A DNA stretch of 32,358 nt from an uncultured Silvanigrella sp. (GCA_903932045.1 CAIZES010000072.1:1-32358); one strand, 5' to 3'. Shown: positions 1 through 7,880, numbered from the stretch's first letter. Notes: generated from the letters alone by a model not told the origin. Made by a program: numbers and translations.

Positions 1-308
1 AACTACGGGGCCGCGGCCTACTAGAGGGAGGCGTAGGCTAAGTGAGGGGCTGCCTCTCTTGAGCCTAAACCTACGAACATTTTTCGAGACAATTCGTTTT
101 AGATCCACTTTTGTTCCCCTCTTCATTACAATGGAAGTATAACTGGGCGAAATGCCTTCCATCAGGGACACAGAAGTCTTATCTTGGATCTACATGGCAA
201 GCTAGCAATGACTCAAAGAAACCTCTAAGCCGCAAAAAACATGAATATTTCTTAGGAGGTATAGGATAATATCCCCTTCCCGAGATCCTCAAAAAATTTA
301 TGGGGACG
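1..308. other. gene-free stretch with three consecutive hairpins
   Basis: No convincing open reading frame or tRNA is visible here. Three stem-loops can be drawn. The first pairs 34-47 with 53-67 (about 14 pairs, one bulge, one mismatch, 5-nt loop). The second pairs 131-137 with 156-162 (7 perfect pairs). The third pairs 221-229 with 251-260 (9 pairs and one bulged base, 21-nt loop). A short inverted repeat also lies at 264-274. Bases 24-32 could alternatively pair with 52-60, competing with the first hairpin. This could be the tail of a structured RNA gene entering from the left, or the 3' region of the leftward gene at 309-845. The third hairpin, read on the minus strand, is followed by a T-rich stretch and could serve as a weak terminator for that gene. 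No known RNA family was recognised. Confidence 0.4.
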
Positions 309-845
309 TCAAAATCCCGCACCCCCCCGACGAAGAATAATTTTTAAATCGTCCAAGGCAGAATCGAAATCAAGTCCAACGCATAGAATATTTTGATCTG
401 ACGCAAGAGATCCGTCGTAGACAGTCTCGTGCAGGCGAGGCAACGCTCTCTCCAAAGCCACCCTCAGTGAAACTTGAACAGCAAACTCCTCCACAAAGGA
501 CCGAAGTTCGGTAGCGGATGGAAGAGATGCACGGGTTGTTGCGTTATTCTCAACAGAAAGAGCCAACTGATGCAAATAACCTAGCGAAGCAGAATTGAGA
601 AGAGAACAACTGGGATGGAGAGATCTCAAAAGCGCCACTTTTTTAGAAAAAGTAGGTGCAACCAATTCCAAATTATGAAATTGAAAAAGCAGACAAGAAA
701 ACAGGCGCTCCATAATAACCTCAATGTGGATTATCAGGTCCTTTGCTTTCTTTGAATTGCTACGATACGAGGAACTAGCCTTATCATGCAGAAGTGCGTC
801 TAGCTCTTGTTCAAAAAATGTTTTTACTAGCTCCAAAAAATCCAT
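309..845 (-). CDS. hypothetical protein, about 178 aa
   Basis: Unrecognised protein. The ATG at 845 is preferred over the ATG at 878 because a GGGG-type SD lies about 6 nt before it, whereas the upstream ATG has none. The protein starts MDFLELVKTFF and has no signal peptide or clear membrane segment. It looks like a mostly helical cytoplasmic protein: a charged N-terminal third (a Lys/Ser-rich stretch around residues 28-36) is followed by leucine-rich amphipathic segments. It ends in a glycine/arginine-rich tail (RRGGAGF). It stands alone, divergent from the gcv operon, with a hairpin-rich gene-free stretch beyond its stop. Codon use resembles the neighbours, so it is probably a real gene, but no function can be proposed. 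Confidence 0.5.
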   Translation of the reverse strand: MDFLELVKTFFEQELDALLHDKASSSYRSNSKKAKDLIIHIEVIMERLFSCLLFQFHNLELVAPTFSKKVALLRSLHPSCSLLNSASLGYLHQLALSVENNATTRASLPSATELRSFVEEFAVQVSLRVALERALPRLHETVYDGSLASDQNILCVGLDFDSALDDLKIILRRGGAGF

Positions 846-1220
846 TCGACACCCCGCAACCATTTCACTATGACACATGGACGTCGCATTCGCAGCACGG
901 ACTTACTTTATTTTCGCTTGACATAGGAACATTCCCTACTCTAGGAACTTGCTGCTCAGTAAAATAAGCCATATTGTCGAATAAAATATGTTGACTACTA
1001 AGAGCTCATCAAAACCATCGAAAAACTGACGTGCGCAGTTTATGACTTGTTCTATCTCAAAAAATCACCAAACGCCATAATATAGGGCAGAATAGTGTTG
1101 TCGCAAAATCTCACCCCAGGTGTAAACTCGACAAATCGACAGACGCTGATGTATTGTCGGCACAGTCCGGCTTCTACAGCTATTTTTCAGTTACTTTTCA
1201 GCACAAAAAGGAACGCCGCA
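846..1220. other. divergent intergenic region upstream of gcvT
   Basis: This gap separates the leftward orphan gene from gcvT. It contains a TTGACA hexamer at 918-923 followed by a short perfect palindrome GGAA-CA-TTCC at 926-935. The TAGGAAC motif recurs at 942-948, which could be an operator, but no good -10 sits at the right distance. A better-spaced promoter candidate lies at 1098-1126 (separate entry). The gcvT frame stays open upstream to 1095, but the only start with a good SD is 1221. I looked for the conserved cores of a glycine riboswitch and did not see them. Confidence 0.4.
1098..1126 (+). promoter_or_regulatory. candidate sigma70-type promoter for the gcv operon
   Basis: TTGTCG at 1098-1103 and TGTAAA at 1121-1126 are separated by exactly 17 bases; each matches four of six consensus positions. 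The resulting leader to the gcvT ATG would be roughly 90 nt. This is a weak match read by eye. AT-rich sequence is common here, so chance occurrence is possible. Confidence 0.25.
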
Positions 1221-2345
1221 ATGGGAACAACAGAAATCAAGAAAACCCCGTTAAATGCCGAGCACAGAGCACTCAAAGGACGAATGGTGGACTTTGGTGG
1301 GTGGGATCTCCCCGTCCAGTACACCACAGTTGTTGATGAGCACAAAACCGTACGCACGAGTGTTGGACTTTTTGATGTCAGCCATATGGGCGAGGTGCTT
1401 GTTGAAGGCCCCAAAGCTCTCGAATTTTTGAATAGCATCACCACAAACAATATTTCCAAAATGGTAAACGGCCAGGCACAATACAATGCAATGTGCTACG
1501 AAAACGGCACACTTGTTGACGATATTATTATCTATCGCCGCAATGCTGAAAGCTACTTTGTAGTGGTTAATGCCTCAAACACCGACAAAGATTTTGAGTG
1601 GATGAAGGCACACAAACCCGCAACAGGCGTCACTTTGGAAAATCAAAGCGCTCAGTGGGGTCAAATTGCAGTGCAAGGCCCCAAGGCGCGCGACCTTGTA
1701 AAAGAGCTTGTTGATATCAAAATTGACGACATGAAATTTTACTCTTTTGCAGAAGGAAAAACCGTTGGTGTTCCATCCATAATTGCACGCACCGGATACA
1801 CGGGCGAACTCGGTTTCGAGCTTTATGTACCTGCACACGCTGCTCCCAAAGTCTGGAATGCTCTCATAGAAGCGGGGCAAAAATACGGCGTAAAACCCAT
1901 TGGTCTGGGCGCCCGTGACACACTTCGTTTGGAAGTTGGTTACCTCCTTTACGGAAACGATATGGATAATACCACAACGGCTCAAGAGTGTGGGTTGGAC
2001 TGGGTAACGAAGTTTGACAAAGGCAACTTTATTGGTCGCGACGTCCTTCTGAGCCAGAAAGAAAAGGGCCTCACGCGTCAACTTGTCGGGTTTGAAATGG
2101 TGGACAAAGCCATTGGTCGTCACGGATACAACGTGTTTGCACTGCAAACCGACAACAGTCCGTGCGGCGTAGTCACCAGCGGAACCATGGGCCCCAGCAT
2201 TAACGTGAATTTTGGCCAAGCCTACGTGCCTTCCAAACTTGCAGCAGAAGGCTCCACCATTTGGGTAGATGTTCGTGGCGAACGCAAACAAGCAAAAATT
2301 GTATCTCGTCCGTTCTACAAAAATGGCACGGCACGCATTAAGTGA
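1221..2345 (+). CDS. gcvT: glycine cleavage system T protein (aminomethyltransferase)
   Basis: GcvT transfers the methylene group from the aminomethyl-lipoyl arm of GcvH to tetrahydrofolate, giving 5,10-methylene-THF and releasing ammonia. The 374-aa length is normal for the family. The N-terminus shows the typical folate-binding start (RMVDFGGWDLPVQY, then LFDVSHMGE). The catalytic aspartate is at about residue 101 in the GTLVDDIIIYR stretch, and ARTGYTGELGFELYV and GARDTLRLEVGYLLYG follow. The C-terminal barrel has the usual GVVTSGTMGPS region. The ATG at 1221 has AAAGGA 7-8 nt upstream and gives the family's normal N-terminus; the open frame upstream to 1095 lacks homology and an SD. It is the first gene of the gcv operon. 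Confidence 0.96.
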   Translation: MGTTEIKKTPLNAEHRALKGRMVDFGGWDLPVQYTTVVDEHKTVRTSVGLFDVSHMGEVLVEGPKALEFLNSITTNNISKMVNGQAQYNAMCYENGTLVDDIIIYRRNAESYFVVVNASNTDKDFEWMKAHKPATGVTLENQSAQWGQIAVQGPKARDLVKELVDIKIDDMKFYSFAEGKTVGVPSIIARTGYTGELGFELYVPAHAAPKVWNALIEAGQKYGVKPIGLGARDTLRLEVGYLLYGNDMDNTTTAQECGLDWVTKFDKGNFIGRDVLLSQKEKGLTRQLVGFEMVDKAIGRHGYNVFALQTDNSPCGVVTSGTMGPSINVNFGQAYVPSKLAAEGSTIWVDVRGERKQAKIVSRPFYKNGTARIK

Positions 2346-2368
2346 TGCTGCATTTATGCGATGCAGCA
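2346..2368 (+). other. stem-loop immediately after gcvT stop
   Basis: TGCTGCAT at 2346-2353 pairs perfectly with ATGCAGCA at 2361-2368 around a 7-nt loop. It begins at the base right after the gcvT stop codon. No T-run follows, so it is not a standard terminator. It could protect the 3' end of a processed gcvT message. Confidence 0.5.
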
Positions 2369-2413
2369 ATTGGAAATACAAACCGGAATTGGTAACTTTC
2401 TGATTGCGCTTTA

Positions 2414-2483
2414 TGATTGAGAATTTGTGACTGAGAATTTGTGACTGAGAATTTGTGATTGAGAATTTGTGATTGAGAATTTG
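2414..2483 (+). repeat. five tandem copies of a 14-bp repeat
   Basis: The unit TGAYTGAGAATTTG occurs at 2414-2427, 2428-2441, 2442-2455, 2456-2469 and 2470-2483, followed by a partial copy GAGAATTT at 2484-2491. Copies differ only at the fourth base (T, C, C, T, T). The array lies between gcvT and gcvH inside the operon. The 14-bp unit is not a multiple of three and no gene crosses it. Near-identity suggests recent slippage and possible copy-number variation between strains. Confidence 0.93.
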
Positions 2484-2558
2484 GAGAATTTATAGTTAGT
2501 GATACTGGGATGTGAAACATAAAATGTGTGAATTATTCCACAGAAGAAAGGAATTTGT

Positions 2559-2945
2559 ATGAGTTTCCCAAAAGATTTTCTCTATACCAAAGAGCACGAG
2601 TGGATAAAAGTTGAAGGCGGCAAGGCAACTGTTGGCATCACTGCACACGCAGTTGAAATGCTCGGCGACATTGTGCACGTCGAAATGCCAAAAGTTGGAG
2701 CTAAATTTAAGCAAGGTGATAGCTTTGGCACCGTTGAGTCCACAAAAACAGTAAGCGATCTTTATATGCCCGCGGGCGGCACTGTTCTGGAAATCAACAC
2801 AGAACTTAAAAATGCTCCTGAAAAATTGGTTGAAGATCCCCATGGCAAGTTTTGGATTGCCAAACTCAGTGTGGAAGAAGCTCCCAAGAACCTTCTTGAT
2901 CAGCCAGCATACGAAAAACACGTTGCTGAAGATGCGCACCACTGA
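2559..2945 (+). CDS. gcvH: glycine cleavage system H protein (lipoyl carrier)
   Basis: GcvH is the small lipoylated shuttle that carries the aminomethyl group from the P-protein to the T-protein and is then reoxidised by lipoamide dehydrogenase. At 128 aa it has family length. The lipoyl-domain signature is clear: YTKEHEWIKVEG at the start, GDIVHVEMPKVG in the middle, and GTVESTKTVSDLYMPAGG, in which K63 is the lipoylation site. The C-terminus has the usual HGKFWIAKLS. The ATG at 2559 follows an AAAGGA SD. It is separated from gcvT by the hairpin and 14-bp repeat array, and from gcvPA by a terminator-like hairpin. Confidence 0.96.
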   Translation: MSFPKDFLYTKEHEWIKVEGGKATVGITAHAVEMLGDIVHVEMPKVGAKFKQGDSFGTVESTKTVSDLYMPAGGTVLEINTELKNAPEKLVEDPHGKFWIAKLSVEEAPKNLLDQPAYEKHVAEDAHH

Positions 2946-2967
2946 CCAATTGAAAGACATTGTGATG

Positions 2968-3007
2968 GGGGTGCGCTTGTTATTGGCGCGCCCCAGTTTG
3001 TTTTTCC
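2968..3007 (+). terminator. intra-operon terminator/attenuator-like hairpin
   Basis: Bases 2968-2976 pair with 2986-2994 in a nine-pair, very GC-rich stem with one G-T pair and a 9-nt loop. AGTTTGTTTTT follows directly. This is the best intrinsic-terminator shape found in the window, yet it lies inside the gcv operon between gcvH and gcvPA (90-nt gap). It would make partial readthrough set the ratio of T/H proteins to P-protein, or make gcvPAB depend on its own promoter. Confidence 0.6.
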
Positions 3008-3035
3008 CCGTTTGTTTTTTGGAAAAGAGGACACC

Positions 3036-4400
3036 ATGACAAACCCGCATCACTTTATTCCGAACACGGATAGTGACCGCCAAGACCTCTTAAAGGTTAT
3101 TGGCGCAAAATCGGTTGAAGACCTTCTTAAAGGCATCCCCAGCGAACTTCGCTTCACAAAAGATTTGGATGTTGGCTCACCCATGTCGGAGCTTGAAATC
3201 AATCAGCATTTTCGCAAGCTCATGAAAAATTCCCGCCAAACTCAGCAAACTCTGAGTTTTTTGGGTGCCGGCGTATACGACCACATGTGCCCAGCTGCCG
3301 TAAATCAGCTCACATTGCGCGGCGAATTTCTCACAACTTATACTCCCTATCAGCCAGAAATGGCACAGGGAACGCTACAAGCATTATTCGAATTCCAAAC
3401 ACACATCACAGAACTGTTCGGCATGGACGTTGCCATGGCTTCGCACTACGATGGTTCCACTGCCCTTGCCGAAGCAGTCATTATGGCACTGCGCATTCAA
3501 AGCGATCGCAAACGCGTTTTGATTTCACAAGGCGTTCACCCTGAGTACATTGAAGTTGCGAAAACCTATCTTGCAAATTTGGGCGCCGAACTCACCATCA
3601 TACCTCTCGCTCAAGATGGTCGAACAAGCGTTGATGCGCTCAAAAGCCTTCTTAAAGAAGATGTAGCCTCGGTTATTGTTCAAACTCCAAACGTAATGGG
3701 CTGTGTAGAAGAGCAAGATGTTATTGCTGATCTCACTAAAAAGTCGGGCGCGCTCTATATCGGAAATGTGGCAGAACCTCTTTCTTTGGGCGTGCTCAAT
3801 CCTCCCGGATATTATGGAGCAGATATTGTCACAGGTGAAGGACAAAGCTTCGGAATTCCTGCTGCGTTCGGCGGCCCCTTTCTAGGTCTTTTCACTGCAA
3901 AACAAGATTACGTTCGGCAAATGCCAGGCCGTTTGTGCGGCGAAACCATTGACGCAAAAGGACGACGGAGCTACACGCTCACACTTTCAACACGCGAACA
4001 GCATATCCGTCGCGAAAAAGCCACATCCAATATTTGTTCGAATCAGAACCTTATGATGCTTTGGAGCACCATTTGGCTTTCTATGATTGGCAAAAAAGGA
4101 TTTTCGGAACTCGCTGAGTTGAATTTGGCAAAGTCGGAATACGCAAAAGAAGCGCTGCAAGCAACAGGCAAAGCCGCTCTGCGTTATTCAAAGACCCCTA
4201 CTTTCAATGAATTTGTTGTAGACATCAAAGGCGACGCAGCTGAATTCGTGAAAAAAGCAGCAGCACAAGGCATTGCCCCAGGCGTGCCCCTCTCGCGCTT
4301 TTTTGCAAACGACAAAACCGGTTTGCTGGTATGCGTAACCGAAACCAAGATGCGCGAAGACATTGATGCACTCGCTACCCTTGTGAAAAATTTGGGCTGA
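3036..4400 (+). CDS. gcvPA: glycine dehydrogenase (decarboxylating) subunit 1
   Basis: This is the N-terminal half of the P-protein, made as a separate subunit that pairs with GcvPB to decarboxylate glycine. The 454-aa length is normal. Family sequence is visible throughout: FIPNTDSDRQDLLKVIG at the start, FLGAGVYDHMCPAAV, YTPYQPEMAQGTLQALFEFQ, MASHYDGSTALAEA, PNVMGCVEE, a glycine-rich FGIPAAFGGPFLG, and the REQHIRREKATSNICSNQNL block. This subunit does not carry the PLP lysine. The ATG at 3036 is preferred because AGAGGA precedes it by a few bases and the protein then begins with family sequence; the frame is open from 3012 only by chance. It ends 13 nt before gcvPB. Confidence 0.95.
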   Translation: MTNPHHFIPNTDSDRQDLLKVIGAKSVEDLLKGIPSELRFTKDLDVGSPMSELEINQHFRKLMKNSRQTQQTLSFLGAGVYDHMCPAAVNQLTLRGEFLTTYTPYQPEMAQGTLQALFEFQTHITELFGMDVAMASHYDGSTALAEAVIMALRIQSDRKRVLISQGVHPEYIEVAKTYLANLGAELTIIPLAQDGRTSVDALKSLLKEDVASVIVQTPNVMGCVEEQDVIADLTKKSGALYIGNVAEPLSLGVLNPPGYYGADIVTGEGQSFGIPAAFGGPFLGLFTAKQDYVRQMPGRLCGETIDAKGRRSYTLTLSTREQHIRREKATSNICSNQNLMMLWSTIWLSMIGKKGFSELAELNLAKSEYAKEALQATGKAALRYSKTPTFNEFVVDIKGDAAEFVKKAAAQGIAPGVPLSRFFANDKTGLLVCVTETKMREDIDALATLVKNLG

Positions 4401-4413
4401 GGAGAAACAAAAC

Positions 4414-5886
4414 ATGGAATTTATGAACAAATCAACAAGCAATGGCGTTCTTCTTGAAGAACCTACTCTTTTTGAACGTTCTCGCCCTGGAGCACGCGGC
4501 ACATCCATTCCCACATGCGATGTTCCAAAAATTAATGCTTCGGCAAAATTTGGAAATGCGTTTCGCAAAAATACAGCACGCTTGCCCGAAGTTTCTGAAA
4601 CGGAAGTTGTACGGCATTTCTCGCGTCTTTCCACCTGGAACTACGCGGTGGATTTTGGTATTTTTCCACTCGGAAGTTGCACCATGAAATACAATCCTCG
4701 TCACAACGAGGAGATTGCGCGTTCCGGCGAAATTTCCAACGCCCATCCGTACGATCCCGAAGAGTGGACTCAAGGCCACATGGCAATTATTCATGATCTC
4801 ACCGAAGATTTGAAAAAAATATTGGGCATGGAAGATGTCAGCCTTCAGGCTTGCGCGGGTGCTCACGGCGAATATACCGGACTTGCTATGATTGCAGCTT
4901 ATGAACGCAGCAAAAATCGCAACAGAAGAACCATTCTCGCCCCCGACACCTCGCACGGTACAAATCCGGCAAGTGCTGCAATGGCAGGATTTCGAATTCA
5001 ACAAATTGTAACGGGCGAAGACGGAGTTTTGCATCCCGATACTGTGCGCGCAGCAATGACCGACGATGTTGTGTGTTTGATGATTACAAACCCAAATACC
5101 ATTGGTTTCTTTGAAAAAAATGTGAAAGAATTCGCCGAAATTCTTCGCGCTAAAGATGCGTTCCTGTACATCGACGGCGCAAACCTGAACGCTATCATGG
5201 GAATTGTTCGCCCCGGCGATTTTGGTTGCGACGTTATTCAGCTCAACCTTCACAAAACATTTTCAACACCCCACGGCGGCGGCGGACCTGGTTCAGGCCC
5301 CGTAGGCGTCAGCTCGCGCCTTGTGCCATTCTTACCCATTCCACGCGTTGAAAAAGCAGGCAATAAATTTGTTATGCAATACAACAAGCCCCAGACTATT
5401 GGACGCGTTAAGGCGTTTTTTGGAAATTATGGTGTTATGGTTCGCGCATGGGCCTACATCAAGAGTCTGGGCTCGGAAGGACTGCGAGCTGTTTCTGAAA
5501 ATGCAATTATTAACGCCAATTATTTGAAGGCAAAACTGAGCAATGTTCTTGCAGTGCCTCTCCAAAACGCAAACTTGCATGAAATTATTTTTAACGACAA
5601 CGCAACAAAGGTCGGCGGTTTGGACACCACAAAAATCGCAAAACGCCTTATTGACTACGGCATGCATCCACCAACAATGCACTTTCCATTGTGCGTAAAA
5701 AACGCAATTATGGTTGAACCCACCGAAACAGAAGATCGGACTGAACTCGATCGATTTGTAAATGCCGTAAAAGAAATTGTGAGCAGTGGTGACACCGGTG
5801 CTGCTCCTGTGCGCGTTTTCCGCGAAAAAATTGACGAAGCAAAAGCCGCACGCGAGTTGAAGCTGAAATACAATTTCAATCGCTAA
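4414..5886 (+). CDS. gcvPB: glycine dehydrogenase (decarboxylating) subunit 2
   Basis: This is the PLP-binding half of the two-part P-protein. The PLP lysine is K281 in NLHKTFSTPHGGGGPGSGPV, followed by the glycine-rich loop. Other family blocks are FPLGSCTMKYNPR, AHPYDPEEWTQG, CAGAHGEYTGL, DTSHGTNPASAAMAGF, YIDGANLNA and MHPPTMHFPLCV. At 490 aa it has normal length. The ATG at 4414 has AGGAG about 9 nt upstream, overlapping the end of gcvPA, so the two subunits are probably translationally coupled. Another ATG lies three codons in. The gene for the fourth component, lipoamide dehydrogenase, is not in this window, so it must be shared or elsewhere. Confidence 0.95.
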   Translation: MEFMNKSTSNGVLLEEPTLFERSRPGARGTSIPTCDVPKINASAKFGNAFRKNTARLPEVSETEVVRHFSRLSTWNYAVDFGIFPLGSCTMKYNPRHNEEIARSGEISNAHPYDPEEWTQGHMAIIHDLTEDLKKILGMEDVSLQACAGAHGEYTGLAMIAAYERSKNRNRRTILAPDTSHGTNPASAAMAGFRIQQIVTGEDGVLHPDTVRAAMTDDVVCLMITNPNTIGFFEKNVKEFAEILRAKDAFLYIDGANLNAIMGIVRPGDFGCDVIQLNLHKTFSTPHGGGGPGSGPVGVSSRLVPFLPIPRVEKAGNKFVMQYNKPQTIGRVKAFFGNYGVMVRAWAYIKSLGSEGLRAVSENAIINANYLKAKLSNVLAVPLQNANLHEIIFNDNATKVGGLDTTKIAKRLIDYGMHPPTMHFPLCVKNAIMVEPTETEDRTELDRFVNAVKEIVSSGDTGAAPVRVFREKIDEAKAARELKLKYNFNR

Positions 5887-6329
5887 CACGTTTAGGACGA
5901 TGCGCATGTAACGATTTTGCGTTCGGTTGTGCGCGCATGCTTCACTCACATCGTTTGGAAAAAAAGTGCGAAGCGATATTACTTATTACAAACAGAACGA
6001 AACTTTTCTTTTCCATTGACAATAAAAACTTGCATAAGGCCTTGCATAAGGCCTTGCACATCGACAACTAGACGCAAACAAGTTCTTGCAATAAGATTAC
6101 AGTTTGAACTCGACTCAAATCACCTAAACCGAACTTATCCATGCAATGGCTCTTAGTTCTGAAATGTCAATCTGTCATTTCTCGCTTGAACGCGACTCAA
6201 ATTCCATTTCACAAGAATCGGCAGAGTTTGCTTCTATCCAATAGGAAAAATTCGACTGGCCGTCGCTATTTTCTGTCACCTAAACTGAAACGGAAGGCTC
6301 AAATCTATGCCATTAGGTGTGGAACGTAA
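5887..6329. other. decayed non-coding stretch after the gcv operon
   Basis: No convincing gene is seen in these 443 bases. It holds a small tandem repeat (6030-6058). It also holds dispersed similar words: GACTCAAAT occurs near 6112 and 6193, and TCACCTAAAC near 6120 and 6278. These suggest degenerate duplications. No GC-rich hairpin with a T-run follows gcvPB. The adjacent broken kinase suggests that this whole block is the remains of a longer locus. Confidence 0.5.
6030..6058 (+). repeat. 12-bp direct tandem repeat
   Basis: TTGCATAAGGCC occurs at 6030-6041 and 6042-6053, followed by a partial third copy TTGCA at 6054-6058. It lies in non-coding sequence upstream of the broken histidine kinase. 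Confidence 0.85.
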
Positions 6330-6694
6330 CAACTCACCTCTGTCAACGGCATGCTCGAAGACATCATGGAAATTGGACGAATAAAAAAACCCATTACAGA
6401 CACGACTGGTGTCGTCTCACTCATAGAATCAAGTCTTACCGAAGTTTTTCAAATTCATCAGAACACTCAGAAGATTTGCCAAAACTTTTTGAAGCCTTCT
6501 TTTCAAAAGGAAAAAAAGGCGGCACCGGCCTTGGGCTCGGTATAGCAAAAAAAGTTGTAGACGCACACTCCGGCGACATTCGTCGCCAACATACTAACGA
6601 CAAAAAATTTGTGGAATTTGTCTTCACGCTGCCCGTGTTACGCACACTGACACCAAAACAACGGAAGAACTTCCCGCATCTTCATCTGACATAA
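6330..6694 (+). pseudogene. remnant of a sensor histidine kinase
   Basis: Two pieces of a histidine kinase lie in different frames. From 6330, one frame reads NGMLEDIMEIGRIKKP followed by VVSLIESSLTEV, which resembles the end of a HisKA dimerisation helix and the linker into the ATPase domain. From about 6470, another frame reads LPKLFEAFFSKGKKGGTGLGLGIAKK, then VVDAHSGDI and FVFTLPV. This is the F-box and G2-box end of a HATPase_c domain. The H-box, N-box and G1 box between and before these pieces are missing. It is therefore frameshifted, internally deleted and truncated at the 5' end, and cannot make an active kinase. Confidence 0.8.
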
Positions 6695-6702
6695 TAGGAA
6701 TT

Positions 6703-7077
6703 ATGAGTTCTGTGAGTTCTCAACAAGTGCCATCTGGATTGGCAGTTGTACCCGATCCCCGCGAAATGGAGCTCAACGATGATGTAGACCTTGTGCTGGC
6801 AACATCTATAGACGAATTTGAAGATAAGATTGCAGCAGATTCCAAGATAATTGAACGCATCATCTGTGTAATAAACGATTTTTGGTTTGAAAAGGAAAAT
6901 GCTCTTGAATTGAATGTTGTCGGCAAGATTCGCTTTCATAACTATACCGGACCAATTTACCTCTCATCAAATATTGGAAACGAATACAATACCCACGAAT
7001 TCACATTGGTAATCCCAAAACATGCTATGAATTGGACAAACCTTCAAATACTTCTTGCCAAAAAAATCCGCGAATAA
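6703..7077 (+). CDS. hypothetical protein, 124 aa
   Basis: Unrecognised protein. It starts at an ATG with AGGAA a few bases upstream, 8 nt after the end of the kinase remnant, so it may once have been the next gene of that operon. It is acidic, with a flexible Ser/Pro-rich start (residues 1-22), an acidic helix-like part (ELNDDVDLVLATSIDEFEDK), and a C-terminal half with hydrophobic/aromatic alternation (LNVVGKIRFHNYTGPIYL) that looks like beta structure. No signal peptide or membrane segment. With the neighbouring gene broken it may itself be decaying, but its reading frame is intact. Confidence 0.5.
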   Translation: MSSVSSQQVPSGLAVVPDPREMELNDDVDLVLATSIDEFEDKIAADSKIIERIICVINDFWFEKENALELNVVGKIRFHNYTGPIYLSSNIGNEYNTHEFTLVIPKHAMNWTNLQILLAKKIRE

Positions 7078-7139
7078 TCGACACAATGCAGCAGAATAGC
7101 ATAGAAAACCGCAGAACAGACCTCAATACTCAGAACTCA

Positions 7140-7880
7140 TCAGTACTGAAGGCCTTTACTGCGTTGAATTGCGAAAGTTTTCATTCGCGCAAGGTCTTTC
7201 ATACCTAATTCGGGATGAAAAACAACTCGTTCCTGATGCAACTCCATGCCAAGCGCTTCTTCCACTTGAACGGATGCCGAAATATATTTCTTATCGTCTT
7301 CCAACGGCGAAGCAAATTCGAATCTTGAAAAATAGATGACAGGAAAAAGTTCATTTCCATCAAAGGTATCAGCAAGCAAACTCCGACGAACCTGCTCAAG
7401 CCATTTAGCACTGGAAAAATTTGAACTGGGAGATTTTCTCACGCTCTCCACTTCCAGCTGAGTCATGTCACGAATGCAGCGAGAAAAACGAATTCCAGAG
7501 CGTCCAGATTGCTTAAATTCCAACTCCGAAATTTCCGATATGCCATTTTGAAGAAGCGGAAATTCCACAACCTCTATGTATGGAAGAAGACGGTCACGCA
7601 CGCGCCACCCAAGATATAGAAAGGGAAGAACAAAAAACTTGCCACCATCTTGTTCCGATTCACAACCCGCAACAAATTGCATCTTTGCAAGAGGTCCGTA
7701 GGACTTCGGCTGCACTCCTCCGCAACACTGTTCTCGCTTGTTGCGGTCACGACGGAATAAGTTTCCGAGTGCCAAGCGATTCGCCTCCATACGCTCGTGC
7801 TGCAAATCGGCAAAATCACAGCAAACATCGAGCCACGAAAACACTGCAAAGAGTTCCCTGTTCACAAACTTGTCCTGAAG
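7140..7880 (-). CDS. hypothetical protein, about 246 aa
   Basis: Unrecognised cytoplasmic-looking protein. The frame is open from a GTG at 7937, but starting there would leave only 33 bp for the divergent bactofilin gene. An ATG at 7880 (MLQDKFVNREL) has GGAGG 10 nt upstream and is preferred with modest confidence; ATGs at 7907 and 7901 are alternatives. The protein is rich in Arg, Glu and Phe, with an RRDRNKREQCCGG basic/cysteine segment in the first third and an aromatic stretch VLPFLYLGWRVRDRLLPYIEVV in the middle. A conserved-looking acidic C-terminal half follows (YFSRFEFASPLEDDKKYISASVQVEEALG). No motif allows a function to be named. It is divergent from the bactofilin gene and convergent with the 6703-7077 gene. 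Confidence 0.5.
   Translation of the reverse strand, partial: LQDKFVNRELFAVFSWLDVCCDFADLQHERMEANRLALGNLFRRDRNKREQCCGGVQPKSYGPLAKMQFVAGCESEQDGGKFFVLPFLYLGWRVRDRLLPYIEVVEFPLLQNGISEISELEFKQSGRSGIRFSRCIRDMTQLEVESVRKSPSSNFSSAKWLEQVRRSLLADTFDGNELFPVIYFSRFEFASPLEDDKKYISASVQVEEALGMELHQERVVFHPELGMKDLARMKTFAIQRSKGLQY

Noticed and set aside
1-75. Possible tmRNA tail: AACTAC... reads as a short peptide ending at TAG, followed by a pairing pattern that could be drawn as a pseudoknot
   Set aside because: The peptide would end in Ala-Ala-Tyr rather than the usual Ala-Ala, no T-arm or CCA end follows, and the drawn pseudoknot leaves a 1-nt loop to cross a 9-pair stem, which is sterically unlikely. A nested hairpin explains the pairing better.
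846-1220. Glycine riboswitch upstream of gcvT
   Set aside because: The conserved glycine aptamer cores are not present; only weak promoter-like and palindromic words were found.
4432-5253. 273-codon minus-strand frame opposite gcvPB
   Set aside because: It is antisense to strongly conserved gcvPB sequence, has odd composition (Cys, Phe, Asn rich) and no ribosome site; it is a coding shadow. The same applies to the minus-strand frames opposite gcvT (1575-2381) and opposite the end of gcvPB (5332-5949).
5917-6329. Short plus-strand frames (79 and 62 codons) after gcvPB
   Set aside because: No ribosome site, repeat-derived sequence and no resemblance to a protein; part of the decayed block.
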